A program made the translations under genes and the position numbers. DNA of 64,000 nucleotides. Origin: Terriglobales bacterium (GTDB lineage: Bacteria > Acidobacteriota > Terriglobia > Terriglobales > Acidobacteriaceae). Below are positions 24,541 to 34,800 of the stretch, one piece after another. Where the stretch lies: assembly GCA_035567895.1 (NCBI GenBank), contig DATMPC010000110.1, forward strand, positions 1 through 64,000. Reading direction: 5' to 3'. Under the pieces are notes generated by a model. It was not told where the DNA came from. It did not search any database and saw nothing but the letters and a program-made list of their open reading frames with translations. How positions within the stretch are numbered: position 1 is the first letter of the stretch; every line of letters begins with the position of its first letter.

Positions 24541-26085
24541 TCAGCTCTTGCGCCGCTCCGACACCGTCTTGGCCGCTGATGCACGCGAGGATTTGCGGCG
24601 CTCCTTGCCGGTTCCGTCCATCGCGAAGTCCATGCTGCCAACGACGTGCAAGCGCAAGAAATTCGTCGATCCACTTGACGTACGAGTGCCCGCAACGATC
24701 CCAAGGACGTCGCCGTTATGCACTACGCCCCGTTGCCATAGCAAGCGCTCGGCTCCGCGAACCATGTCATCGGTGACCGGAGTGTGCTCGCAAATCATGG
24801 GAGTCACGCCCCACAGCAGATTGACTCGATTACAAACCGCCGGCACATAGGAGAAGGCGTAGATATCGGTCTTGGGTCGATACTTCGAGATAAGCCGCGC
24901 CGTCGTTCCCGTTTCGGTATAAACCGAGATCGCGCGCATATCGAGTTCCTGAGCGGCGTGGGCCACAGACTCGCAGATGGTTTCCGAGATCGACAGCTTA
25001 CCGTTGCTGCGGCGGCGATGTGCAGGCTCGGCGGCCATCTGACACTCGGTTTCGCTGATGATCTTGGCCATCATGCGAACCGCCTCGCGCGGATACTTTC
25101 CGCTCGCGGTCTCCGCCGACAGCATCACTGCGTCGCTGCCGTCGAAGATGGCATTGGCTACGTCGCTGGCTTCGGCGCGCGTAGGACGGGGATTCTCGAT
25201 CATCGACTCCAGCATCTGCGTCGCGGTAATCACAGGTTTGCGCCACGCGGCCGCACGCCGGATCACGTGTTTTTGGATGATAGGAACTTTCTCTGGCGGC
25301 ATTTCCACGCCGAGATCGCCGCGGGCCACCATCACGCTGTCGGAGATTTCGAGTATTTCCTCGAGATGCTCGATCGCTTGCGGCTTTTCCAACTTGGCGA
25401 CCACCCACACATCGCCGCCGAACTCCTTAATCTTTTCGCGGACAGCCTGCACATCGGCCGCGGTACGAATGAAAGACACCGCAACGATATCCACACCGTG
25501 AGCGAGCCCGAACTCGAGGTCCTTTTCGTCCTTCTCGGTGAGTGAAGGGACACTGACGATGGTCCCGGGAAGGTTGATGCCTTTGTGCTCTCCCAAAATG
25601 CCGCCGTTGACGACCTCACACTCCACGTCATCGCCCTGGATCGAACGCACCCGCAGTTCGATGAGGCCGTCCGAAAGAAGAATGCGGGCGCCTGGCACTA
25701 CCTCACGTGCCAACGTCTTGAAGGTAGTGGAAATTACAGAATTCGTGCCGGCTACATCCTTCGGCGTGATCGTTACTCGCGAACCCGCCTTGAGCGCGAC
25801 CGGAGTGCGGTACTTGAGCCTGCCTGTACGAATCTTAGGACCTTGAAGGTCCTGGAGAATGCAGATCGGTCTGTTCTCCGAAGCGGCGACTTCACGGATA
25901 GTAGCGATCAGCCTGGCCTTTTCCTCGTGCGTGCCATGGGAGAAATTCAGACGGGCAACGTCCATACCGCTGTGAATTAGATCGCGAACCACGGCGGCAG
26001 AACTGCTCGCCGGACCAAGCGTACAAACGATCTTGGCCTTGCGTCGTATCTGGGGGAGTTCCGAAACCACTGCAGATGCAGTCAT
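24541..26085 (-). CDS. pyk: Pyruvate kinase
   Basis: 514 residues; converts phosphoenolpyruvate and ADP to pyruvate and ATP in glycolysis. Motifs: IVCTLGPASSSAAVVRDLI at the N-terminus, MDVARLNFSHGTHEEK, ILQDLQGPKIRTG, the catalytic segment VVAKLEKPQAIEHLEEIL, and VMVARGDLGVEMPPEKVP with TATQMLESMIENPRPTRAE. The C-terminal allosteric-type domain is present and is followed by a Lys/Ser-rich tail of about 25 residues (GKERRKSSRASAAKTVSER) beyond the usual end. That tail is odd but does not affect the active site. Confidence 0.94.
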   Translation of the reverse strand: MTASAVVSELPQIRRKAKIVCTLGPASSSAAVVRDLIHSGMDVARLNFSHGTHEEKARLIATIREVAASENRPICILQDLQGPKIRTGRLKYRTPVALKAGSRVTITPKDVAGTNSVISTTFKTLAREVVPGARILLSDGLIELRVRSIQGDDVECEVVNGGILGEHKGINLPGTIVSVPSLTEKDEKDLEFGLAHGVDIVAVSFIRTAADVQAVREKIKEFGGDVWVVAKLEKPQAIEHLEEILEISDSVMVARGDLGVEMPPEKVPIIQKHVIRRAAAWRKPVITATQMLESMIENPRPTRAEASDVANAIFDGSDAVMLSAETASGKYPREAVRMMAKIISETECQMAAEPAHRRRSNGKLSISETICESVAHAAQELDMRAISVYTETGTTARLISKYRPKTDIYAFSYVPAVCNRVNLLWGVTPMICEHTPVTDDMVRGAERLLWQRGVVHNGDVLGIVAGTRTSSGSTNFLRLHVVGSMDFAMDGTGKERRKSSRASAAKTVSERRKS

Positions 26086-26271
26086 GCTTGTTGAATTCTT
26101 TCTATGCTAAATCATTTTGCAACCTTGAGCGCTAAGCAGTTCGTTGCAAGACTGTGACTAAATCGTTTCAACTGCACGGAAGACGAGGCGAACACGAAGG
26201 TTAAACAAGAGTTCAGAGAGCGTCGGACACACTGCCACGCCGTAGTTCACTTCGGCCTCCGCTCCGTGACC

Positions 26272-27153
26272 TTAGCTTTCCGCCTTCGCGACCTTAGTGT
26301 TCGCCTCTTCGTTGTTACTGGTTCGTTTCGCACCAGGAAAAATGAGCGCGTTGAATTCCGCTCCGATGAGCACCACGATGGAGACAATGTAGAGCCAAAC
26401 GAGAAGGGCGATGACTGCCGCAAGTGATCCATAAATCACGGCATAGTTGGCATAATTCGTGACATACCAGCCGAAGCAGATCGTAGCGGCAAACCACATG
26501 GCAGTCGCCAATACGGCGCCCGGCAGAACTCGCCTCCAGGATTGTGTTCGTGGGATCGCCAAATGATAGATGACGGCAATGACTGCAATGCTGGTGAGCG
26601 CTCCGATCGACCAGCGTCCCCACACCCAAAGGAGCAGAACAGCTCCCCGGAGTTCATAAATCGTGTGAGCTTCAAGCCAATTCTGTAATTGATTCCCGAA
26701 GCCAACGAGTACCGTGGCGAATCCCAGGGGCACCATCGATAATGGAACCAGGAGCAATGCCATCGCTCGCTCCTTCCAAAAGCTCCAGGGGTTTACCTCA
26801 ATCCCATAGGCGCGTCGGAAAGCGGACATCCAGGAGACGAATACGCCGCTGGCAGCAGTAAGCATCACCAACGACGCCGAAATGATCACCCGAACCGGCC
26901 GGATGTTGCTGCTGTTGAAGTAAGCCAGAGCGAGAGCGGTTGTCCCAGCCGGCAAGACCCTTCCTAAAGCGTAGGAGATCTCTCGAGTAAGCCTGCTCGT
27001 CTGATTTGAGGCGGCCAGAATGGAAGCAAGAACCAGGAAGCCTGGAAAGACCGTCAGGATGGAAGAGTACGCGGCGGCTTTTGCAGTGGCGAAGGCGTCA
27101 TGCTGAAATGCCCTCCACACCGCCCGCCGGAAGTGGCTTACCAGATGGAGCAT
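26272..27153 (-). CDS. YihY/BrkB-family membrane protein
   Basis: 293 residues with about six hydrophobic segments (AYSSILTVFPGFLVLASILA, VIISASLVMLTAASGVFVSW, ALLLVPLSMVPLGFATVLVG, and an extended C-terminal WLYIVSIVVLIGAEFNALIF). The N-terminal helix and pattern match the YihY family, once misnamed RNase BN; a transporter or envelope role is assumed but not proven. Hydrophilic Lys/Glu-rich C-terminus. No functional neighbour is apparent. Confidence 0.82.
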   Translation of the reverse strand: MLHLVSHFRRAVWRAFQHDAFATAKAAAYSSILTVFPGFLVLASILAASNQTSRLTREISYALGRVLPAGTTALALAYFNSSNIRPVRVIISASLVMLTAASGVFVSWMSAFRRAYGIEVNPWSFWKERAMALLLVPLSMVPLGFATVLVGFGNQLQNWLEAHTIYELRGAVLLLWVWGRWSIGALTSIAVIAVIYHLAIPRTQSWRRVLPGAVLATAMWFAATICFGWYVTNYANYAVIYGSLAAVIALLVWLYIVSIVVLIGAEFNALIFPGAKRTSNNEEANTKVAKAES

Positions 27154-27313
27154 TGTTCAAGAGGGTATACGAACGGGTGAAGTCATCGCATATGAACGGA
27201 CCTCTGACCTGAAACTCAAGAGAATCAGAATGAGTTCGTGCCTCATTTTTTACAATGTTTTTACACCTTATATTCGCTCTTTATTCGCTATGCGTGTTAC
27301 ACTCTTCGGCACT

Positions 27314-27817
27314 ATGAAAGTGAACGAACTGTTGTTGCCGCATTACGATCAGGAAGTCCAGAACACCCGGCGGATCCTCGAGGTCGTTCCAGTCGACAAA
27401 TTTGCCTGGAAGCCGCATGAGAAGTCGATGACCTTGGGACGCCTTGCCTCTCACGTCGCGGAGCTTCCGAATTTTCTCGCCACGATCATTCAGACTGAGG
27501 AGGTGGAGCTGACGACCTCGGATATGAAGCCCTTCTCGCCAGCCACGCGAGCGGAAATGCTGGCTGGCTTTGAGAAGCGCGCTGCCGAGGCTCGCCAGGC
27601 AATCGCAAATTCATCCGATGAGCACTTGGCGAAGCCGTGGAGGTTAACCTTCAAGGGTCAGGAGGTCTTCGGGGGAGTTCGCAATGTGCTGTTGCAGACC
27701 ACGATCTGCCATCAGGTGCACCACCGTGCGCAGCTTACCGTGTACCTGCGTCAGAACAATGTGATTTTTCCCGGGGTCTATGGACCGTCGGCGGACGAAA
27801 TGGCTGCTTTCAAGTAA
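27314..27817 (+). CDS. DinB-family protein
   Basis: 167 residues of the DinB/YfiT four-helix fold that often binds a metal through three His. Candidate ligands are in GRLASHVAELPNFL, and in CHQVHHRAQLTVYLRQN, the usual C-terminal H-x3-H pattern. The family includes bacillithiol and other thiol transferases and uncharacterised members. ATG 27314 begins at the fold (KVNELLLPHYDQEV); upstream in-frame ATGs would add unrelated residues. No signal peptide, so cytoplasmic. Confidence 0.78.
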   Translation: MKVNELLLPHYDQEVQNTRRILEVVPVDKFAWKPHEKSMTLGRLASHVAELPNFLATIIQTEEVELTTSDMKPFSPATRAEMLAGFEKRAAEARQAIANSSDEHLAKPWRLTFKGQEVFGGVRNVLLQTTICHQVHHRAQLTVYLRQNNVIFPGVYGPSADEMAAFK

Positions 27818-27992
27818 CTAATCGTTCATCATTGGTTGCCACTCGTCCCAGACAATGAACGAGGTGCAGGGACCGAAAACTCTTTGATCCTGTTGACTTT
27901 GCGGGCTCTCATGAATCTTTTGAGACAGCCCGTGCGTAACAAAACTGAACGAGAAACGTCTAAGAAACGTACCTAGGAAAGAGGAGCTGAAC

Positions 27993-28418
27993 GTGCTTAA
28001 GGAAGCGACCAAGCTGAATTTGACGATCCAAGTCCTGGGTGATGTGGCAGTCTTGCGCTGCAGTGGACGCATCACCGCGGAAGACACCGAAAACCTACGA
28101 AACGCGGTTTTGACTCCCTCGGACATTCACACCGTGGTGCTCGATCTGGCAGAAGTGAGCACTGTGGATGCTGCCGGATTGGGAATTCTGGCGTCTCTAC
28201 GCCTTTGGGCCACAGAGACGGGCACACAGTTGAAGTTGATGAACCTGGCTCCGCTTGTGGAAGAAGTGCTTGAAATCACGAACCTGAAAGAACAGTTTGA
28301 GATTTGCTCACTCTCCGAGATGCTTGACCTGCTGTGTCGTGCCATTCACCAACCGCGAATGGCACCACCAGCCAGGCGGTCCGAGTCTAACCTCTCTGCG
28401 CGAGTGTGCTGCGCGTAA
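27993..28418 (+). CDS. STAS-domain protein without the phosphorylatable serine
   Basis: 141 residues, starting at GTG behind an AAGAGGAGC ribosome site. Residues about 8-112 form a STAS domain of the anti-sigma-factor antagonist type (LTIQVLGDVAVLRCSGRIT, VVLDLAEVSTVDAAGLGILA). In SpoIIAA/RsbV-like proteins the loop reads DSSGLG with the phosphorylated serine; here it is DAAGLG, so the classical on/off phosphorylation cannot occur at this site. A basic, Ser/Arg-rich tail follows (about 118-141). No partner kinase or sigma factor gene is adjacent. Confidence 0.78.
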   Translation: MLKEATKLNLTIQVLGDVAVLRCSGRITAEDTENLRNAVLTPSDIHTVVLDLAEVSTVDAAGLGILASLRLWATETGTQLKLMNLAPLVEEVLEITNLKEQFEICSLSEMLDLLCRAIHQPRMAPPARRSESNLSARVCCA

Positions 28419-28435
28419 TGTAGTTTTCCCGCGAT

Positions 28436-28604
28436 TGTCATCCTGAGGTCCGATCTTGGCCGAAGGATCTCCCGGAATGTTTCAGACACAATTGCCGCTT
28501 CACGGCTCTTTCGCGAGAGTCTGGGCCAAAGAGCTCAGATGAGACATTTTCCGTTCGACACATCGCGGGAGGTCCTTCGGCCAACATCGGACCTCAGGAT
28601 GGCA
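28436..28604. repeat. Long inverted repeat, two 39-base arms
   Basis: Arm 1 (28436-28474, starting TGTCATCCTGAGGTCCGATC) and arm 2 (28566-28604) are inverted copies differing at three of 39 positions, around a 91-base centre. The arms belong to the CATCCTGAG...GAAGGATC family of dispersed elements; a related piece (TCCTTCGACAGGCTCAGGAT) lies at 56517-56536. The pair sits between the STAS gene and the convergent uxaC. Confidence 0.85.
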
Positions 28605-28632
28605 GTTCCTTAAACAATGACCTTCCGATCCC

Positions 28633-30072
28633 TCACCGCGTCGAACTGACCGCGATTCCCGACTGCTCCGGAATGGGAAGTTCCAGCAAACGGGCTGCAT
28701 TTTCGAAGCAAATATTCCGGATCATGGTTCCCACAAGCTCGTCATCGTCGGGCAACTCTCCGGCTTCGACCTCGTTGCCGATCAGGTTGCAGAGCACGCG
28801 GCGGAAGTATTCGTGACGCGGATGCGACATGAATGAACGCGAGTCGGTCACCATACCAATGAAACGCGAGAGCAATCCGCAATTGGAGAGAGCATTCATC
28901 TGCCACTCCATGCCTTCCTTCTGATCGAGGAACCACCAGCCGCTGCCAAATTGTACTTTTCCCGGAATGGAACCATCCTGAAAACTTCCGGCGACCGTGG
29001 CAAAAACGTAATTGTCCGTGGGATTAACGTTGTAGACGACAATCTTCGGCAGTCGATTGTCGTGATCGAGCCGATCAAGGTAGCGGGCAAGAGCATCTGC
29101 CTGGGGCCAATCACCGATCGCATCGAAGCCGGTATCGCGCCCAAGCGTCTTCAATGCTCGCGTATTGGCATTTCGGTAAGCTCCAAGGTGCAGTTGCTTG
29201 GTCCACCCCTTCTCCGCATCAAGATGGCCAAACAGCAGCATGAGGAAGCTCGCGAACTTCATAACTTCGCCAGGCTCTGGCTTCTGACCGCTCCGGACCT
29301 TATCGAAAGTTGCTGACGCTTCTGCCTCCGTGCATGGATCTACATAGCATTGCTGCAGTCCGTGGTCTGACAGGCGACACCCGTGATCATGAAAGTCCTG
29401 GTGGCGTTTCCGCAGTGCGTCTAGAAAATCGTTAAAGCGCGCGATGTTCGTGTTCGCGGCAGCTCCGAGCTGATCGGTCCAATCGTTGAAGCTCGAGGGA
29501 TTCTCGATGTGCAGCGCGCGGTCCGGACGGAACGTGGGAAATACTGCGGTAGCGATCCCCGCATTCTTGATGCGCTCGTGATGCTTGAGGGAGTGAACGG
29601 GATCGTCCGTAGTGCAGACGGCAATGACGCGAAACTTTTCCAGGATTCCTTGCACACTCAGATCGTCCTGGGCGAGTAGTTCGTTCGCGCGATTCCAAAT
29701 CTCTTCCGCGCTGTTCTCGTCAAGCAGCTTGTCGATTCCGAAGTACCGTTTTAGTTCCAGGTGGGTCCAGTGATACAGCGGATTGCGCAGCGTGTCCGGA
29801 ACCGTTCGTGCCCATGCCAGGAACTTCTCGTACGGCTTCGCGTTCCCAGTGCAATAGCGTTCGGGGACACCATTGGCGCGCATCGCCCGCCACTTGTAGT
29901 GATCGCCTTCGAGCCATATTTCGGTGAGATCGCGGAAGCGATGATTGTCGGCGATCTCCTTCGCCGACAGATGGCAGTGGTAATCGAGAATTGGCTGATC
30001 GGCTGCGTATTCGCGATATAGGTGACGAGCGGCTTTCGTTCTTAGAAGAAAATTCTCCGTAATAAATCCCAT
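28633..30072 (-). CDS. uxaC: Glucuronate/galacturonate isomerase
   Basis: 479 residues; interconverts D-glucuronate and D-fructuronate, or D-galacturonate and D-tagaturonate, the first cytoplasmic step of uronate use. Typical start FITENFLLRTKAARHLYREY, then the metal site in LDYHCHLSAKEIADN, TDDPVHSLKHHERI, and later segments GWWFLDQKEGMEWQ and DSRSFMSHPRHEYFRRVLC. Length is normal. It lies 57 bases beyond the polygalacturonase stop on the same strand, a good fit with galacturonate release from pectin. Confidence 0.93.
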   Translation of the reverse strand: MGFITENFLLRTKAARHLYREYAADQPILDYHCHLSAKEIADNHRFRDLTEIWLEGDHYKWRAMRANGVPERYCTGNAKPYEKFLAWARTVPDTLRNPLYHWTHLELKRYFGIDKLLDENSAEEIWNRANELLAQDDLSVQGILEKFRVIAVCTTDDPVHSLKHHERIKNAGIATAVFPTFRPDRALHIENPSSFNDWTDQLGAAANTNIARFNDFLDALRKRHQDFHDHGCRLSDHGLQQCYVDPCTEAEASATFDKVRSGQKPEPGEVMKFASFLMLLFGHLDAEKGWTKQLHLGAYRNANTRALKTLGRDTGFDAIGDWPQADALARYLDRLDHDNRLPKIVVYNVNPTDNYVFATVAGSFQDGSIPGKVQFGSGWWFLDQKEGMEWQMNALSNCGLLSRFIGMVTDSRSFMSHPRHEYFRRVLCNLIGNEVEAGELPDDDELVGTMIRNICFENAARLLELPIPEQSGIAVSSTR

Positions 30073-30128
30073 AATCTTGACCCCTTACAGAACCTCCGGC
30101 CTGCTGAATGCAAAGCTCGAATATCAGC

Positions 30129-31748
30129 TTACAACTTCTTGTTATCGACCTTGTCTATGTGCGTATCGGGCACAGTACTACTTTGACCCACTTTGAAATC
30201 CTCGACGGCTTTCAGGGAAAAGGTGGGCACATTGGGAACCCTTGGAGTTTTGATGCGAAAGAAATCGGCTCCGCGCACGTCCTCGAGCACGAACGCCGGA
30301 CGAGCATCTTCGTGCTGCGCGAGAATCTTCACATCGTTCATCTCGATTCCTTTTACGTGGCGAATGTAAAAGCCATGTGAAGGCATATCGCCGAACCTTC
30401 TGGGCTCCGGATATCGTTCCCGCTCCTCCTCCGGCGGTTGAAACGCCGCCTGCGCCGCAGTACCGCCGCCCCGGTGCTCAATAAGGATATTGCTCAGCTT
30501 CACATCCTCAATGGGATGTCCCACGAGCCCGGTGAAGAGTGAAGAAATGTTAGAGGCAGCGTTGGAGCACACGATATTGGTGATGATAACGCGCCGCAAC
30601 GCTCCAACTGGAACGCCCTCAGGACCGCGCATGCGATCGCCGAGACGAATGAAGATGGGTCCATCCACGATGTCGCACATGCTGATATTGGTAACGGTCA
30701 CATCCTCGAGAAGAGCACCATCGACAGCCTCCAAAGCTAGGCCCCTGCAGCCATCGAACACGCAGTTTGAGACAGTGATGCGTTTGAAACCGCCATTCGA
30801 TTCCGTGCCGAACTTGATGCGGCCATTTCGGGGAATGTTCGCGTCGGGTGGAAACGGTTTGCACGTACCATCCAGCAGAGTTCCCTCTTCGAAACTTCCG
30901 GTAAGCAGGCAGTCGCTAATGGTGACCATCTCAGTCGCCCGCGCGTAGCCAAGCCCAAAAGAGCTCTTGAGACAGATGCCGTCATCCCAAGGCGAGTTCA
31001 CGCTGCAGTTGATCACCCGGACATTGCGACAGCAATCGATGTCGATTCCATCGCGGTTGGTGTCGATCATCAGATTGTCGATGGTGAAGTTGTCAACGCC
31101 AGTGGCAAGAATCCCAAAGTGACCGCCGTGAAGAATAGAGAAATCCAGAAGAATAACGTTATGACAATTCTTTAACGAAATCGCCTTGTTTCCCACTCCG
31201 GGATCTTCCGCCCGCGGTCCTTGACGCGTGCCACGGCTGAGTCCTTTGCCCCAGATCAGGCCTGGACCGATGATGGAGAAATCGTGAATGTCCTCTCCCC
31301 AAATGAGACTGTTGCGCCAGTGACTGTGGCCGTAGTCCTGGTAGTGATCCCACTGGTTCGGCTCGGCGGCATCGTATTGGCCGCCAGGTCCGCTCTCCGC
31401 GGCGAGGATCGTAGTTCCTTGATCAAGATAAAGGGCAACTTTGCTCTTGAGACGAATGGTGTAGGAAAGATAAGTGCCGGAAGGAAAATGTAGAGTTCCT
31501 CCTCCGGCCGAGGCTACAGCTTCAATAGCCTTATTAATTGCTGGGGTATCTACAGTAGTGCCATCGCCCTTGGCGCCGAAGGCACGAACGTCAAAGACGA
31601 TTTGAGCGCCCGGCGCACCGGGAGCCGGAGATGTTCTAGGGGGCTCCTGCGCTGACAATCTTGTGGCTGCCCCGGCCGCTGCGCCAGCAATGCCGGCAGC
31701 CGTAAGATGCAGAAATTTCCTGCGCGTACTCTCCTGGTTTGAACTCAA
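30129..31748 (-). CDS. Tat-exported GH28 polygalacturonase-like hydrolase
   Basis: 539 residues. A twin-arginine signal (STRRKFLHLTAAGIAGAAAG, Arg9-Arg10) sends it across the inner membrane folded. The mature part is a right-handed beta-helix: FDVRAFGAKGDGTTVDTPAI opens the pectate-lyase-like domain, then NTNRDGIDIDCCRNVRVINC and SPWDDGICLKSS hold the GH28 aspartates. It should cut galacturonan or rhamnogalacturonan; the exact bond is unknown. It precedes uxaC and follows the TonB receptor, giving a small pectin locus. No pectin esterase gene is adjacent. Confidence 0.86.
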   Translation of the reverse strand: MSSNQESTRRKFLHLTAAGIAGAAAGAATRLSAQEPPRTSPAPGAPGAQIVFDVRAFGAKGDGTTVDTPAINKAIEAVASAGGGTLHFPSGTYLSYTIRLKSKVALYLDQGTTILAAESGPGGQYDAAEPNQWDHYQDYGHSHWRNSLIWGEDIHDFSIIGPGLIWGKGLSRGTRQGPRAEDPGVGNKAISLKNCHNVILLDFSILHGGHFGILATGVDNFTIDNLMIDTNRDGIDIDCCRNVRVINCSVNSPWDDGICLKSSFGLGYARATEMVTISDCLLTGSFEEGTLLDGTCKPFPPDANIPRNGRIKFGTESNGGFKRITVSNCVFDGCRGLALEAVDGALLEDVTVTNISMCDIVDGPIFIRLGDRMRGPEGVPVGALRRVIITNIVCSNAASNISSLFTGLVGHPIEDVKLSNILIEHRGGGTAAQAAFQPPEEERERYPEPRRFGDMPSHGFYIRHVKGIEMNDVKILAQHEDARPAFVLEDVRGADFFRIKTPRVPNVPTFSLKAVEDFKVGQSSTVPDTHIDKVDNKKL

Positions 31749-31887
31749 CGGTTCTCCTGTGAAGATTGGGGTTCGGTTCTACGCCACTGTCCACGTTATA
31801 CAACTCGTCCCAACATCTAAAAACACACGTGCGAGATCTGGTAGGACTGCGGCCAGATTTCGCACGCGGTTTTCAGGAAATTTCAGA

Positions 31888-34800
31888 TCAGAAATTCAAC
31901 TTCAGTCCAAGCTGTCCAATACGGGGATCCGTCGCTGAACGCAGAGCGCCAAAATTTCCGGCAGAGTTCAGTTTCAGGAAGTTGCCCGTACCTGAGACAG
32001 CGTTCTCATCGAAGTTCACGCGGTTAAACACGTTGAAGAACTCGGCGCGGAACTGCATGCCAATGCGCTCCGTAAATTTGAAATTCTTTCCGAGTCCCAT
32101 ATCCCAATCGTAGTAGCCAGGGTAGCGCAGGCTTCCCTTGCCGACATTGCCGAAAGTACCAGCCGGATTGGTCACGAACGCGGCAGGGCTAAGCCAGTCG
32201 CGGCAGGCCGTGGTACCCGTAGCTGGACACGCTCCAGCACCATACGCATTGCCTACAAGATTCGGCCGATCTTGACCGAGTCCAGCTCTGGAGCCACCGC
32301 TGTTGCTGTTTGCGCCGGAAAGCAAGGTGAGAGGTCGTCCGGTCTGTGCTGAAACTAACCCGCTGAACTGCCATCCACCCAGCGTGTTGCGAACGAAGCC
32401 GTTTGCTCCGCTCAACCCCGGCAGCTCCCACACGAAAGACGACACGAAACGATGCTGATGATCAAACTCCGACGGCCCTCGATCAAAAGCATGTCGCAAA
32501 GGATCGTCCCACGGTCGTGCCGAATAGTTAGCGTCGAAGCCGTAGAGACCTTGCGCTGGCGGCAGATCGTCAATGCTCTTCGACCAGGTATAGCTTCCTG
32601 TGATCGTAAGGCTCTTCGCACGACGTTCCGCAGTCAACTGGAGCGAGTTGTAGCTTGAATTCACATCGTAAGGAACTAGTTGAAGGTCGCCAAACGAGAC
32701 GTCAGCCGCAGGCTTCACAAGGTTCAACCTTCGAATCGCACCCGAGCAGGTGACAGTAGCGGACGGAACGCATGGGTCCTGGTTGATGGTTTCACCTAAA
32801 TGGGACGTGTGCGAACCTACATATCCAGCACGCACCAGAAAGCTCGCGGGCAACTGCCGCTCAAGTACGAAATTCCAGTTATAAATGGTTGGTACTTGCC
32901 ACTTATTGTTCGGATCCCAACCCAAATAAAGATCGCTCTGCCGGAAAAGAGCATTCTTTGGAGGCGGAAAGGTAGCTGGGAAAGGATAATTAGCCGTTTG
33001 ACTCGTGCATTTCTGGGCTGTCTGGGTCGCAGCTTGAGTGCAGAGTGGATCGGTGAACGTACCGGGACTCGCCCCCACCGCGCCGGTTTGTAGAAAGAGC
33101 TGTGGACTGAACGGCGTCGAATCCACGAATCGATTATTGTTCATGCCGCTTATTCGAGTGTCGTAGAAGATTCCAGTACCGCCGCGCAAGCTTGTTTTGC
33201 TGTCGCCGAAAACGTCCCAAGCGAAGCCAAGCCGTGGAGCGAAGTTGTTCATGCTGTCGCGAAGCCCATTGTCTGGGAACCCAGCGTCACCAGGAAAGAA
33301 GAGACCAGCCGGCGCGTTGGGAAATACCGTCGAATGTACTCCGGCGATTAGGTCTGGTAGCCTGAATTGTGTCCAGCGATTCTTGAGCTCGCGCTGCGCC
33401 CGCCCTGGCTCCCATCGCAATCCAAGATTCACCGTCAACCTGCGGTTTACTTTGAAGTTGTCCTGAATGTAAAGACCAGCAAACGTGTTGCGATTATTCT
33501 TGAATTCTCCTGCGCCCTGACGGAACGCCGGGTTGCCGCTATAGTCGGTCAACTTTCCCGCCATCAAATTGGCAAACCCGTCGAAGCTGAATTCAGCCGG
33601 CTGGAAGAACTTGTTATCCAGATCGACGCGGCTGCGCTCGAGTGTTCCGCCGTAGTGCAGCTCATGCTTGGAAATCACCCAGCTTACGTCATCGCTCCAG
33701 GTGAAGTTGTTGCGCACAAAAGAAGCGGGAGGATTATCTCCGAAGCTAAATCCACCGTTGACCCTGATCTGCTGAATTGCCTTCACCGGCTCGTAGGGCA
33801 AGGCTACTCCCAAATCGGCAACGCTGATCGCGTTGGCGGCTGGGCCACGGCTCGCCTTCTCGCGGGAATAGCTAAAGCGCGCATCATTCAGCAGGTGTGG
33901 ATTAAAGACGTGACTCTCGTGTAACAAAATATTTTGTGAGGTTATCGTCGAGCCGTCGGTGTATGTCAAAAAGTTGGCAGGGTCAAACACCGCCAGCTTG
34001 CTGAACCGATCGTACGCATAACGTACCGAGAATCGATCTTTTTCGGTTAGCACATGATCCACTTTGCCCAACAGATCATGAAAATCCTGGTGGTCGGGCT
34101 TCGCGAAACTCAACTTCCCGTTGACATCACCCAGCGGAATGCCCTTCAAAAGGTTTATTACTGCCGGATCCGTAGCCGTTGCCCGTTGCGCAACAGTAGG
34201 AACCGTGGTCTGGGTTACACCGCCAAGGTTGCGCAGGCGTGTGCCTTGGTAAGAACTGAAGAAGAACGTCTTGTCCTTGATGATGGGACCGCCGATCGTA
34301 CCGCCGAACTGGTTCCGTTTAAGCTGATCGCGGCCCATGTCCTTCGTCGGCGAACCGTTAGGCAGCGTCAGAGGCGCAGCCCAGTTTCTGGCGTTGAACA
34401 CTGCGTTGCGCACAAATTCGAATGCTGTGCCATGCAGCGCGTTAGTTCCTGATTTGGTAATCACGTTCACGACTGCGCCCGCATTTTGCCCGTATTCCGC
34501 ACTGTAGTTACTGGTCTGGATGCTGAATTCCTGAAGCGCGTCAGGATTCGGAAAAGGCTGGTTGACGTTGGTGTACTCGTCTACGTAATTGCCGCCATCG
34601 AGTTGATAACTGATCTGGTTTTGCCGCGCACCATTCACATTAAGAGTGACCGCTCCGGGGAAAGTTTTAGTCGTGCCCTGGTCAGCCCCACCACTGGGAC
34701 CCTGAACCGAGCCCGCGGTCGTGAGAGTGAGTGTGGCGGCGTTGCGGCCATTCAACGGTAGTTCGGTAATCCGCGTTTGCTCGACGACATTCTTCAGTGT

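Noticed and set aside
26272-27153. Calling the BrkB-like gene RNase BN
   Set aside because: The name is historical; the protein is a membrane protein without nuclease motifs.
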